This document shows positions 18,966-27,488 of a DNA stretch of 64,000 nt, one piece after another. The stretch's first letter is position 1. Every line of letters starts with the position of its first letter. This DNA is from Williamsia sp. DF01-3. GTDB lineage: Bacteria; Actinomycetota; Actinomycetes; Mycobacteriales; Mycobacteriaceae. The position numbers and the translations under genes are program-made. The notes beneath the pieces were generated by a model, which was given only the letters and a program-made list of their open reading frames with translations, ran no database searches and was not told where the DNA came from. The stretch lies in assembly GCF_023051145.1 (NCBI RefSeq), contig NZ_JALKFS010000005.1, forward strand, positions 1,736,001 to 1,800,000, in the 5' to 3' direction.

Positions 18966-19137
18966 GGCTTCCCCGGCCTACCCCAACCCGGTGCTGGGCA
19001 CGACCCCTCGACGATACCCGCGCTCAAGTGGGTTTTCGTGGTGGTAACACGGCTGCAGCCTCCCAGATACACGGCGGCCTTACGTTCCTCGCAGTCTCTG
19101 GTTCAGAGGAAACGTGGGCATGACGCGAGGGAGAGAT

Positions 19138-20817
19138 ATGTCTGCAGACAAAACGGTGGACCCGATAGCCGCGGGGGAATTGCCGACCAACATCAACGCG
19201 ATGAGCGAGACACTGGAGGACTACACCCTTCGTTTCGCGCCCCGCAGCTATCGCAAGTGGGGCCCCGCGGTGGTCGCCACCTCGGCTCTGGGTGGCATCG
19301 CCTACCTGGCCGACTTCGCCATCGGCGCCAACATCGGCATCGCCAACGGCACGGGAAACGCGTTGTGGGGCATTCTCATCTTCGCGGTGGTCATCGTCCT
19401 CACCGGCTACCCGCTGGCGTACTACGCCGCCCGGTACAACATCGACCTCGACCTGATCACCCGTGGCAGCGGCTTCGGCTACTACGGCTCGGTGGTCACC
19501 AACGTCATCTTCGCGTCGTTCACGTTCATCTTCTTTGCCCTCGAGGGCTCGATCATGGCGCAGGGCCTCAAACTGGGTCTCCACATCCCGCTGTGGTTGG
19601 GCTACCTCATCTCATCGGTGATGGTGATCCCGTTGGTCATCTACGGCATGAACACACTGGCAAAACTGCAGGTGTGGACCACTCCGTTGTGGCTGGTGAT
19701 GATGGTGCTGCCGTTTGTCTACCTCGTGATCAAGCACCCTGACGCGATCGGAGACTTCCTGGCATTCAGTGGTGGCACCGACGCCCAGGGCGGACACGGC
19801 GTGAACTTCGCCGGCATCATGCTCGCGGCCGGTGTGTGTCTGTCGCTGATCGCCCAGATCGCCGAGCAGATCGACTACTTGCGGTTCATGCCTCCCAAGA
19901 CGCCGGAGAACTCGCGCCGCTGGTGGATCGCGGTGATCACCGCCGGCCCGGGCTGGGTGTTCTTCGGCGCGATCAAACAGATCGTGGGCCTGTTCCTGGC
20001 CGTCTACCTGATCATGAACTTCGCCGACCAGGCCGGCGTCGCCAACGAACCCGTGGAGCAGTTCCTCGCGGTCTACGAGGAGTTCATGCCGCACTGGCTG
20101 GCGATGACCCTCGCCGTCATCCTCGTGGTCATCTCGCAGATCAAGATCAACGTGACCAATGCGTATTCGGGATCGCTGGCCTGGACCAACAGCTTCACCC
20201 GCATCACCAAGACCTACCCGGGTCGGCTGTTCTTCGTCTTCTTCAACGTCGCGATCGCTCTGGTGTTGATGGAAGCCAACATGTTCAGCTTCTTGAACAA
20301 CATCCTCAACTTCTACGCGAACATCGCCATCGCATGGATCGTCGTGGTGGCATCGGACATCGTGTTCAACAAGTACGTCCTGAAGCTCTCGCCCAAGGTG
20401 CCCGAGTTCCGCAGGGGCATGCTGTACAACTTCAACCCGGTCGGGTTCATCAGCGTGATCCTCGCCGGCGGATTGTCGGTGCTGGTGTACTTCCACGCTT
20501 TCGGTGACGCCATCCAGCCGTACTCGCCGATCGTCGCAACCATCCTCGCGCTGGTGTTGCCGCCGATCATCGCGGTCATCACCAAGGGCAAGTACTACCT
20601 GCGACGCACCGACGACGGTATCGACCTGCCGATGTTCGACGAATACGGCAACCCTTCCGACGCCAAGTTGCTGTGTTCGGTGACCGGTATCGAGTTCGAG
20701 CGCCCCGACATGCTCGCCTCGAACAAACCCGGCCCGAACGGGGAGAAGCAGTACATCAGCTCGCTGGCTCTGTCCTGCGACAAGACCGGTGAGCACGTGT
20801 TGCCTGCCCAGAAGTAG
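19138..20817 (+). CDS. NCS1-family nucleobase:cation symporter
   Basis: A 559-aa inner-membrane transporter with about twelve helices, of the purine/cytosine/allantoin permease family. Helix 1 contains GGIAYLADFAIGANIGIANG, later helices carry GFGYYGSVVTNVIFASFTF and the LALVLPPIIAVITKGKYY end. A ~70-residue cytoplasmic tail with two Cys follows (LLCSVTGIEFERPDML, LALSCDKTGEH). The ATG at 19138 is preferred over an upstream ATG at 19114 because GAGGGAGAG lies just before it. No catabolic genes for purines are adjacent, so the substrate is open. A strong terminator follows. Confidence 0.88.
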   Translation: MSADKTVDPIAAGELPTNINAMSETLEDYTLRFAPRSYRKWGPAVVATSALGGIAYLADFAIGANIGIANGTGNALWGILIFAVVIVLTGYPLAYYAARYNIDLDLITRGSGFGYYGSVVTNVIFASFTFIFFALEGSIMAQGLKLGLHIPLWLGYLISSVMVIPLVIYGMNTLAKLQVWTTPLWLVMMVLPFVYLVIKHPDAIGDFLAFSGGTDAQGGHGVNFAGIMLAAGVCLSLIAQIAEQIDYLRFMPPKTPENSRRWWIAVITAGPGWVFFGAIKQIVGLFLAVYLIMNFADQAGVANEPVEQFLAVYEEFMPHWLAMTLAVILVVISQIKINVTNAYSGSLAWTNSFTRITKTYPGRLFFVFFNVAIALVLMEANMFSFLNNILNFYANIAIAWIVVVASDIVFNKYVLKLSPKVPEFRRGMLYNFNPVGFISVILAGGLSVLVYFHAFGDAIQPYSPIVATILALVLPPIIAVITKGKYYLRRTDDGIDLPMFDEYGNPSDAKLLCSVTGIEFERPDMLASNKPGPNGEKQYISSLALSCDKTGEHVLPAQK

Positions 20818-20836
20818 CGCGCCTGCTCTGACCCGT

Positions 20837-20874
20837 CAGCTCCACCCGTTCTGCGACAAGGGCGGGTGGAGCTG
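20837..20874 (+). terminator. Terminator after the NCS1 permease gene
   Basis: A perfect 12-bp stem, CAGCTCCACCCG against CGGGTGGAGCTG, with a 14-nt loop and a T-containing tail, 20 bases after the permease stop. Confidence 0.75.
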
Positions 20875-20977
20875 TCGGTCTTCCTGTCGCAACCATCGGA
20901 ATGCCTCGGCTCCTCTTCTTGTTGTGCTCCTAAGTGCTCCAACACGCAGGGCCCATCAACGACGAAGGGAACGATGC

Positions 20978-21634
20978 ATGTCACGAATCGCCATCATCGG
21001 AGGCCACGGCAAGATCGCGCTCAAGCTGGCCAAGATCTTGACCGGTCAGGGACATCAGGTCAGCTCCCTGATCCGTAATCCCGACCAGTCGGACGACATC
21101 ACGCAGACCGGGGCCACTCCGGTCATCGCAGATGTGGAAAACCTCTCGACCGACGAGATCGCCGAAGCCATCAAGGGCCACGACGCCGTGGTGTTCTCTG
21201 CCGGTGCCGGGGGTGGCAGCCCCGAGCGCACATACGCCGTCGACCGTGACGCCGCCATCCGCAGCATCGACGCGGCGCAGCAGGCCGGTATCACCCGCTA
21301 CGTCCAGGTGTCGTACTTCGGTGCCGGACCGGATCATGGTGTTCCCGAGGACAATTCGTTCCACGCCTACGCCGAGGCCAAGGCGGCAGCCGATGAGCAT
21401 CTCCGTAAGACCACACTTCTCTGGACGATCGTGGGACCAAGCGCCCTCACCGATGAGCCCGGCACGGGCCGTATCGCCACCAAGGAACGCGGCGCCGAAG
21501 CCGGAACCAGCGTGTCGCGCGACGATGTGGCAGAGGTGCTGGCTGCGGTCCTCGAGACGCAGTCCAGCGTTGGAACCACGGTGGAGTTCACCCGTGGTCA
21601 GACGCCGATCGCCGACGCCGTGAAAGGCGTCTGA
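20978..21634 (+). CDS. NAD(P)-binding SDR-like protein (NmrA/YwnB type)
   Basis: A 218-aa atypical short-chain dehydrogenase-fold protein. The N-terminal dinucleotide motif IAIIGGHGKIALKLAKIL is followed by AVVFSAGAGG and TRYVQVSYFGA; the usual YxxxK is seen as YAEAKAAAD. The ATG at 20978 has GAAGGGA upstream. Members act as NADPH sensors or reductases of unknown substrates. It stands alone, converging with a PfkB kinase gene. Confidence 0.82.
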   Translation: MSRIAIIGGHGKIALKLAKILTGQGHQVSSLIRNPDQSDDITQTGATPVIADVENLSTDEIAEAIKGHDAVVFSAGAGGGSPERTYAVDRDAAIRSIDAAQQAGITRYVQVSYFGAGPDHGVPEDNSFHAYAEAKAAADEHLRKTTLLWTIVGPSALTDEPGTGRIATKERGAEAGTSVSRDDVAEVLAAVLETQSSVGTTVEFTRGQTPIADAVKGV

Positions 21635-21644
21635 CGGACCTGCC

Positions 21645-21695
21645 GGGGGAACCTCAGGCCGGTAGGCCGGGGGCAACTTCAGGCTGGTAGGCCGG
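21645..21695. repeat. 25-bp tandem duplication over the PfkB stop codon
   Basis: Two near-identical copies of a ~25-bp unit (each containing CAGG-C-GGTAGGCCGG, starting near 21645 and 21670) lie head to tail. The gene-proximal copy contains the end and stop codon of the minus-strand kinase; the outer copy repeats that end with a few substitutions. Confidence 0.7.
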
Positions 21696-22593
21696 CGGTT
21701 GCCGATTCCCAGTCGAAGTCGCCGTGATCGCTGCCGAGCCCGGCGGCGACCACTCCGGCCACCGCGCAACCGAGTTGCGCTGACCGCAGCAGGCTGAAGT
21801 CGTGGAGACGACCCGCGATGAATCCGGCCGAGAACGCATCCCCGCAGCCACTGGTGTCCACAACCTGGACCTCGGTGGCTGCGGCGTGTTCGGCACCGTC
21901 GCCGGTGACAACCCAGGCGCCGTCCGCGCCGGCAGTGGCGGCGACGCAGGCAACACCCCGGTCGATGAGGGCGCGACAACCGTCGACCAGGTCGGTGGCA
22001 CCCGTGAAGCCCAGCACCTGCTCGTCGTTCGGCAGCAGGTAATCCAGGTGTGGCAGAACGGGTTCGATCCACGACAACACCCCGGGATCACCTGGCGCCA
22101 GGATGTCGGCCGAGACGCGGACGCCCGCAGCCCGGATCCGTTCGAGCACGCCCGCCAGTTCCGATGGGTTGAGTAGCTCGGGCGCGCCGATGTGCACGTG
22201 ATCCGCGGACGTGAGAAGGTCCAGCGGCACACGATCGAGCGGGTAGGCAAGGTTGGCTCCGGGCATGTGCAATGCGGGCCGGTCGCCGTTGCTGCGGATG
22301 GGCAACACGCTCATCGAGGTCGGCTGATCATCAACTCGCAGAAGGTGTTCGGTGACCACACCGTGACGCTGCAGCATGGTGGTGAGCAGGTCGGCGGAGT
22401 CGTCGCGACCTACGGCGCCGACCGTCGACACCGCCGCTCCGAGTTTGGCCAGCGTGATGGCGGTGCCGCCGGCAGGGCCCGCGGGCACCAACCGGATGTG
22501 GGGGACAAGGGCTGCGCCCTGGCCGTCAGGTATCGAATCAACCGGGTGGACAACCACATCGAGCACATGGGCACCGAACGTCACGACCTGCAT
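21679..22593 (-). CDS. PfkB-family sugar kinase
   Basis: A 304-aa ribokinase-fold kinase. Substrate-side block is GPAGGTAITLAKLGAAVSTV near residue 40, then LLPNDEQVLG and the catalytic DTSGCGDAFSAGFIAGRL (GxGD, anion hole and base) near residue 255. It starts three bases after the class II aldolase stop, so both are made from one transcript. That pairing suggests kinase plus aldolase of a minor sugar or ketose route, with the kinase making the phosphorylated substrate. The sugar is unknown. Confidence 0.9.
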   Translation of the reverse strand: MQVVTFGAHVLDVVVHPVDSIPDGQGAALVPHIRLVPAGPAGGTAITLAKLGAAVSTVGAVGRDDSADLLTTMLQRHGVVTEHLLRVDDQPTSMSVLPIRSNGDRPALHMPGANLAYPLDRVPLDLLTSADHVHIGAPELLNPSELAGVLERIRAAGVRVSADILAPGDPGVLSWIEPVLPHLDYLLPNDEQVLGFTGATDLVDGCRALIDRGVACVAATAGADGAWVVTGDGAEHAAATEVQVVDTSGCGDAFSAGFIAGRLHDFSLLRSAQLGCAVAGVVAAGLGSDHGDFDWESATAGLPA

Positions 22594-22596
22594 GCA

Positions 22597-23247
22597 TCAT
22601 CTCCTGGGTAGCGGTGAGTAGCCGCGGTTCGCCGCGGCGACGGCCACCGCGATCAGCTGGTCTCGGCTGAGCACGGCGCCATTGCCGACGGCGGCTGTTC
22701 GTAGGTAGATCTCGGCCAGCCATTCCACCAATTCGATGCGCTCACAAGCTGCTTCGACTGTAGGGCCATAGGCGACCGAACCGTGGTTGCGCATCAGGGC
22801 GGCAGTCCGCTCGGTCAGAGCCTCGGCCACCGCATCGGTGAGCTCCTGGGTGCCGAAGATCTCGTGGGGCGCCACGCGCACCGCGCCACCGACCAACGCA
22901 GCGGTGTAGTGCACCGCGGGCAGTTCATCGACGAGGTTGGCCACCGCGATGGAAGCCACCGGATGGGCGTGCGCCACCGCGGTCGCGTCAGTGGAGCGGT
23001 AGATTTCCAGGTGCAGGAGCAGCTCGGACGTCGGGACGTGATCGGTGTCCTCGACCATATGTCCGTCGAGGTCGGTCACCACCAACTGGTCGGCGGTGAG
23101 TGATTCGAGAACGGCGCCGCTGGCTGTGACGACCACCTGGTCGCCGACCCTCGTCGACAGGTTGCCGCCCGTGCTGATCACCAGGCGCCGTGCGGCGAGA
23201 CGGTGCGCGGCGTCGACCAGATCCGCTCGCCGCTCTTCGACAGTCAT
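22597..23247 (-). CDS. Class II aldolase/adducin-family protein
   Basis: A 216-aa zinc-dependent aldolase or epimerase of the fuculose-phosphate/ribulose-phosphate type. ISTGGNLSTRV near residue 25 binds phosphate, TSELLLHLEIY carries the catalytic Glu, AVAHAHPVASIAV supplies the HxH zinc ligands, and NHGSVAYG the third His region. The ATG at 23247 is selected because TATTGT lies seven bases upstream; a 17-codon longer frame would start inside a terminator hairpin. Operon partner is the PfkB kinase. Confidence 0.88.
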   Translation of the reverse strand: MTVEERRADLVDAAHRLAARRLVISTGGNLSTRVGDQVVVTASGAVLESLTADQLVVTDLDGHMVEDTDHVPTSELLLHLEIYRSTDATAVAHAHPVASIAVANLVDELPAVHYTAALVGGAVRVAPHEIFGTQELTDAVAEALTERTAALMRNHGSVAYGPTVEAACERIELVEWLAEIYLRTAAVGNGAVLSRDQLIAVAVAAANRGYSPLPRR

Positions 23248-23254
23248 GGTGCTG

Positions 23255-23260
23255 ACAATA
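23255..23260 (-). promoter_or_regulatory. -10 box of the aldolase-kinase operon
   Basis: Minus-strand TATTGT, identical to the FMO box, ends seven bases before the aldolase ATG at 23247. A leaderless transcript is likely. Confidence 0.6.
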
Positions 23261-23306
23261 ACGGGCGATGGCGACGATCCATCACGGATCGCCGCCATCG
23301 CCCGTT
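23260..23306 (-). terminator. Long hairpin between StyA-like gene and aldolase promoter
   Basis: A 14-bp perfect stem (23260-23273 with 23293-23306), one mismatch, then six more pairs (23275-23280 with 23286-23291) and a 5-nt loop. It starts 12 bases past the StyA-like stop and touches the aldolase -10 box, so it insulates the two units. Confidence 0.75.
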
Positions 23307-23317
23307 GGTTCAGGTGT

Positions 23318-24691
23318 TCATCCGACCGGGGTCAGCGAACGGTACGTCGACCGTGAGAACCTCCCTGCCGGTTCGAACTTCGCGAGGATGGAGTCGGCGT
23401 CCTCGCCGGTCACCTGGGTGATCAGCGACTTGGCGTCGTCCACGGAGTTGATGGAGAGCACCGGCGACGGATCCGAGAGCAGGCCGAACAGCGCTGAGCC
23501 GAACTTCGGATTGGTTGCTGCGGCAGGGAACAGCACCGCGGCGTATTCCTGGAACACCGGGTCGCGCAGGAAGATCCGGGTCGCAAGGTTGGCGGCGTCT
23601 ACGCGGCTGGTCAGGAAGTTGTTGTAGGTAGCGGTGATCCAGGCGTCGTCGAACTCGCCCTCGTGGTCCTTGGCGGCGGCCACGAACTGTGCGGCCTGGA
23701 TGAACCCGCTCTGCGCGCCCTGGCCCGTGATGGGGTCGTAGGCCACGGCCGTATCGCCCAGCGCAACCACGCGGTGTCCGCTTGCGGTGTGCCCGAGCGC
23801 GTTTCGCACGGTGGGCGTGACCGCTCCCTGGAGCCATGAGTGCGGGTCCTCTTCGATGACCTGGGTGCTGAGCACCTCGGGCAGGTCCCAATCGAAGTAT
23901 TCGCGATGCAAGTCGATCACTACTTTGTGGGCAGAATGCGCGTCGGTGACCGACTGGAACCGGCGTTCCCATTCACTGCCGGGTTGCGCCCACCCGAGGA
24001 ACGACCATGACGGCCCGGCGTCTTTGTGCAGGTAGGGGCCCCACCAGCCCTCGCCCTGGTCGGCGAAGTTGAACGCCTGGTGCTTCGGGCCCGCGGGGCT
24101 GCGGTGGGCGAACACATCTGGGTCGTGACCAAGCCCGGCCACGGTGAGCAGGAGGACGCTGCGTTGTGGGCTCTTGTAGGGGGATCGTGATTCGTCGACG
24201 GTGAACAGGCTGGACAGTCCGGCCTTGCCGGTGGCGACGAAGGTCAGGTCGTTCTCGGCTGCGATGGAGTCGAGGCGGCCCGGATCGACGTTCTCGACCA
24301 CGAAGCGACCACCCTTTTCGAGGAACAGGGTGAGACGCTCGTCGACCTTGAGCCTGGTGTCGACACCGATCGCCTCGAATCCGGGGAACTCGGCGTCGAA
24401 GTCGAGGAGCTCTGTGTAGTCGTGCCCGCTGCCCGTGATGGTGCGAGCGCTGATCCCGGTGACCTGCGGCGCCCGGCCGGCGAAGTTGTCGACACCCAAG
24501 GCCGTCTCGGATTGCTGCGAAAGGCCGAACGTCACCGCGGTACCGGTGGCGGATACGTCGTGCAGCAGGCTTCGCTGATCACGCTCGCTGTAGACGGTCA
24601 CGTCGAATCCTGCGTTGAGGAAGCCGACGGCCGCCGAGACGCCTGTTTGGCCTGCTCCGATGATGGCGACGGAACGGTTGGTGTTGCTCAT
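23318..24691 (-). CDS. Styrene/indole monooxygenase StyA-type oxygenase component
   Basis: A 457-aa FAD-dependent epoxidase of the two-component styrene/indole monooxygenase group. The N-terminal dinucleotide fold reads VAIIGAGQTGVSAAVGFLNAG, and the group-specific C-terminal blocks include WWGPYLHKDAG and ALGDTAVAYDPITGQGAQSG (FAD ribityl site). Such oxygenases take reduced FAD from a small reductase StyB and insert one oxygen into styrene, indole or thioethers. No StyB-like reductase is encoded nearby. The start at 24691 has AGGAG eight bases upstream. Confidence 0.85.
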   Translation of the reverse strand: MSNTNRSVAIIGAGQTGVSAAVGFLNAGFDVTVYSERDQRSLLHDVSATGTAVTFGLSQQSETALGVDNFAGRAPQVTGISARTITGSGHDYTELLDFDAEFPGFEAIGVDTRLKVDERLTLFLEKGGRFVVENVDPGRLDSIAAENDLTFVATGKAGLSSLFTVDESRSPYKSPQRSVLLLTVAGLGHDPDVFAHRSPAGPKHQAFNFADQGEGWWGPYLHKDAGPSWSFLGWAQPGSEWERRFQSVTDAHSAHKVVIDLHREYFDWDLPEVLSTQVIEEDPHSWLQGAVTPTVRNALGHTASGHRVVALGDTAVAYDPITGQGAQSGFIQAAQFVAAAKDHEGEFDDAWITATYNNFLTSRVDAANLATRIFLRDPVFQEYAAVLFPAAATNPKFGSALFGLLSDPSPVLSINSVDDAKSLITQVTGEDADSILAKFEPAGRFSRSTYRSLTPVG

Positions 24692-25052
24692 GCAACGATC
24701 TCCTGTGTTTGTGCGAATGATGTTGTTCGAGAATCGAATACGGAATGACTACGATGCGGCGACGTCATGACTGTCCGGCAGTCGCGCAGGTACATCGCCG
24801 TGTTCCGGCACCCCAGGGGACCTCGGTGGAAATAGTCAGGCCGTCGAATCTCATGCCGGTGAGCATTCGCCGATTCGCGATACCGCGGAAGGATTCGACT
24901 CAGGCCGAAGTTAAGTGCCTCTCAGCGAACACTGCATCTGAGCGAACACTGCATCTCAGCAAACACGGCGGCTCAGCTCATGCAGGCCAATTACAGTCGG
25001 TTCGAGCACTCGCGACGCGACGTGCCGCGGGAATCAACGATTGGTGGGCGTA
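24692..25052. other. 361-bp non-coding region between StyA-like and SDR genes
   Basis: Divergent intergenic region. A plus-strand reading frame here (24745-25053) has no recognisable family content and is not called. The region holds three 17-bp tandem repeats (24923-24973) and is the only place for both promoters, so it is probably regulatory. Confidence 0.5.
24923..24973. repeat. Three 17-bp tandem repeats, possible operator array
   Basis: Units start at 24923, 24940 and 24957. The first two read (C/G)AGCGAACACTGCATCT and the third is degenerate (CAGCAAACACGGCGGCT). The 17-bp period is about 1.6 helical turns. The array lies about 230 bp from the StyA-like start and 80 bp from the SDR start. 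Confidence 0.65.
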
Positions 25053-25864
25053 GTGACACAGCTGGCGAACAGGGTCGCATTCATCACGGGAGTGGCCCGC
25101 GGACAGGGTCGCGCGCATGCGGTGCGGCTGGCACGTGAAGGCGCCGACATCGTGGGTGTTGATCTTGCCGGGCCGTTGCCGGGTGTTCCGTACGACTCGG
25201 CGACGCCGGCCGATCTCGCCGAGACCGCGGGCTTGGTCGAGGCCGAGGGTCGCAGAGCACTTCTTCGTCAGGGCGACGTTCGCGATCTCGAGGGGCTACG
25301 GTCCCTCGCCGCCGATGCAGTGGCGCAGTTGGGTGGACTCGACATCGTGGTCGCCAACGCGGGCATCTGTATTCCGGCCACCTGGGACGAGGCGACCCCG
25401 GAGATGTTCCGCGATCACATGGACATCAACGTCACCGGCGTGTGGAACACCGTGATGGCGACGGCGCCTCATCTCGTCGAGCGCGGACGCGGGTCGATCA
25501 TTCTGATCAGCTCGTATGCCGGAAAAAAGGTGCAGCCATTCATGGTGCACTACACCACCAGCAAGCATGCCGTCACCGGCATGACCCGGGCGTTCGCTGC
25601 CGAATTGGGTGCGCACAATGTCAGGGTCAACAGCGTGCATCCGGGTGCCGTCGCCACTCCGATGGGGTCGGGCGACATGGTGGCCCGCATCGAGGAGACC
25701 AATGCGCCAATCCGCGATTGGCGCCCATGGGTACACCGTTTCTCAACCAGTACGCCGCCGACCCGGATGAGGTGTCCAACGTGGTCGCGTTCTTGGCGTC
25801 GGACGAGTCGTCGTTCATGACTGCCGAACACATCTCGGTCGATGGCGGTGCCCAGTACTTCTGA
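25053..25864 (+). pseudogene. Short-chain dehydrogenase, frameshifted near its C-terminus
   Basis: A classical SDR with FITGVARGQGRAHAVRLAREG (cofactor site), VANAGI, and the active-site triad block ending YTTSKHAVTGMTRAF (YxxxK). At about 25706-25715 the frame is lost; the correct C-terminus (APMGTPFLNQYAADP to the end SVDGGAQYF) continues in another frame. One added base there restores a ~270-aa enzyme. The sequence resembles mycofactocin-associated SDRs, which oxidise alcohols with a tightly bound nicotinamide. The GTG at 25053 is the most likely start; TTG 25041 and GTG 25044 are alternatives. Confidence 0.75.
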
Positions 25865-25915
25865 CCGTGGTTCGAGGAATCTGCCATCTGCCCTAGCAAT
25901 CGTGGGCAGGGGTTC

Positions 25916-25921
25916 TACGGT
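25916..25921 (+). promoter_or_regulatory. -10 box for leaderless accD3 mRNA
   Basis: TACGGT (TANNNT) ends six bases before the GTG start of the carboxyltransferase gene. Confidence 0.5.
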
Positions 25922-25927
25922 TGATGG

Positions 25928-27460
25928 GTGACTGATCGGACGGATCGACCCGAGCGCATCTCGGCGACGCAATTGCTGGCCAAGCTCGCTGACGAGGGCA
26001 GTTGGCACCCGTGGGACTCGCAGATCACCGCGCTTCCCGACGATGCCGGGTACGCCGAGGACATTGGACGGGCCCGCGAGAAGACCGGACTCGACGAGTC
26101 GATCATCTGTGGTGAAGCGGACGTCAACGGCGTGCGGGTGGCCGTTGTTGTCAGTGAGTTCGGTTTTCTGGGCGGGTCGATCGGCCGGGATGCAGGACGT
26201 CGCGTGGTCACGGCGATCCGCCGAGCGACTGCTGAAGGTCTGCCGTTGCTCGCCCTTCCGGCGTCGGGCGGGACGCGGATGCAGGAGGGGACTGCGGCTT
26301 TTCTGCAGATGGTGAACATCACGGCGGCAGTCGTGGATCACAAGGCCGCGCATCTTCCATACGTGGTGTATTTGCGTCATCCGACCACCGGTGGGGTGTT
26401 CGCGTCGTGGGGCTCGCTGGGACATGTGACGTTGGCCGAGCCGGGCGCTCTTGTCGGTTTTCTCGGCCCGCGAGTGTACGAGGGCTTGTACGGCGAGGCG
26501 TTTCCCGAGGGCGTCCAGGTGTCGGAGAACCTGCGTTCACACGGTCTGGTGGATCTTGTTGTGGCTGTGGATGGATTGGGATCAACCGCATCACGCATCA
26601 TCAGACTTCTGGTCGACCCGCTGGTGGACGCCGAGCACTCGCGACGTGAGCCGGCCGGGCCGTCTTCTGCGCCGGGGCTGTCCGGGGCGACGGTTGTTGA
26701 GTCGTCGGCCTGGGATGTGGTGGAGCAGTCGAGGGTTCCCGGCCGACCAGGCGTGAGTCAGTTGCTGCGCGAGTCGGCCGACGAGGCGGTGGAACTGGCC
26801 GGTGGCGGCGAACTGGATTCGCGCAGCGGCATCATTCTCGCCTTGGCACGCTTTGGTGGGCATTCGGTAGTGGTGGTCGGGCAGGACCGCAACCGTCAGG
26901 TGCCCGGATCGCTGGTGGGACCTGCCGACCTGCGGCTTGCCCGCCGGGGTATGAGGTTGGCGCAGAGTTTGCATCTGCCCCTGGTGACGGTGATCGACAC
27001 TCCGGGCGCCGATCTGTCCGCTGACGCCGAAGAGTCGGGCCTGGCCAACGAGATCGCTCATTGCATCGCGGAGCTGACTGCGTTGACGGTGCCGACTGTG
27101 GCGGTGCTGCTGGGTCAGGGAGCTGGGGGAGCCGCGCTGGCACTGTTCCCTGCGGATCGGGTGGTGGCCATGGAGAACTCGTGGTTGTCTCCGCTGCCGC
27201 CGGAGGGCGCCAGCCTGATCGTCTATCGGGACACCGACCATGCAGCCGACATGGCACGGAGCCAGGGAATCCGTGCGACTGATCTGCACGCCGCCGGCAT
27301 CGTGGATGTGGTGGTCCCCGAGGCCGCGTTGGGCGGCTTTCTGCCGGAGCTGGGTGACCGGCTCGCCGCCGAGATCGATGCGTTGGACGACAGCACGGTT
27401 GAAGCCCGCGCCGGGTGGCGGACGGAACGCCTCCGGCGTATCGGTGGTGTCGAGATCTGA
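25928..27460 (+). CDS. accD3: AccD3-like acyl-CoA carboxylase carboxyltransferase
   Basis: A 510-aa protein carrying both halves of the carboxyltransferase. The N-terminal beta-like domain has FGFLGGSIGRDAGRRVV and the oxyanion-hole block LPASGGTRMQEG; the C-terminal alpha-like domain has VTVIDTPGADLSADAEESG and LLGQGAGGAALALFPADRVV. The layout and length fit mycobacterial AccD3 (about 495 aa). No biotin-binding MKM motif or Cys4 zinc finger is visible, so it must work with a separate biotinylated alpha subunit. The exact acyl-CoA substrate is unknown even in mycobacteria. The GTG at 25928 is leaderless. Confidence 0.85.
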   Translation: MTDRTDRPERISATQLLAKLADEGSWHPWDSQITALPDDAGYAEDIGRAREKTGLDESIICGEADVNGVRVAVVVSEFGFLGGSIGRDAGRRVVTAIRRATAEGLPLLALPASGGTRMQEGTAAFLQMVNITAAVVDHKAAHLPYVVYLRHPTTGGVFASWGSLGHVTLAEPGALVGFLGPRVYEGLYGEAFPEGVQVSENLRSHGLVDLVVAVDGLGSTASRIIRLLVDPLVDAEHSRREPAGPSSAPGLSGATVVESSAWDVVEQSRVPGRPGVSQLLRESADEAVELAGGGELDSRSGIILALARFGGHSVVVVGQDRNRQVPGSLVGPADLRLARRGMRLAQSLHLPLVTVIDTPGADLSADAEESGLANEIAHCIAELTALTVPTVAVLLGQGAGGAALALFPADRVVAMENSWLSPLPPEGASLIVYRDTDHAADMARSQGIRATDLHAAGIVDVVVPEAALGGFLPELGDRLAAEIDALDDSTVEARAGWRTERLRRIGGVEI

Positions 27461-27488
27461 ACTGGTTGACCCAGTTTCGGCCAGCCGT

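Noticed and set aside
19612-20796. 394-codon open frame antisense to the NCS1 permease
   Set aside because: Charged, repetitive text with no family; shadow of the hydrophobic permease.
24923-24973. CRISPR-like array
   Set aside because: Units are directly adjacent with no spacers, only three copies, and no cas genes are nearby.
24745-25053. 102-codon frame in the StyA/SDR intergenic region
   Set aside because: No family, ends inside the SDR start region and runs through the 17-bp repeats; treated as non-coding.
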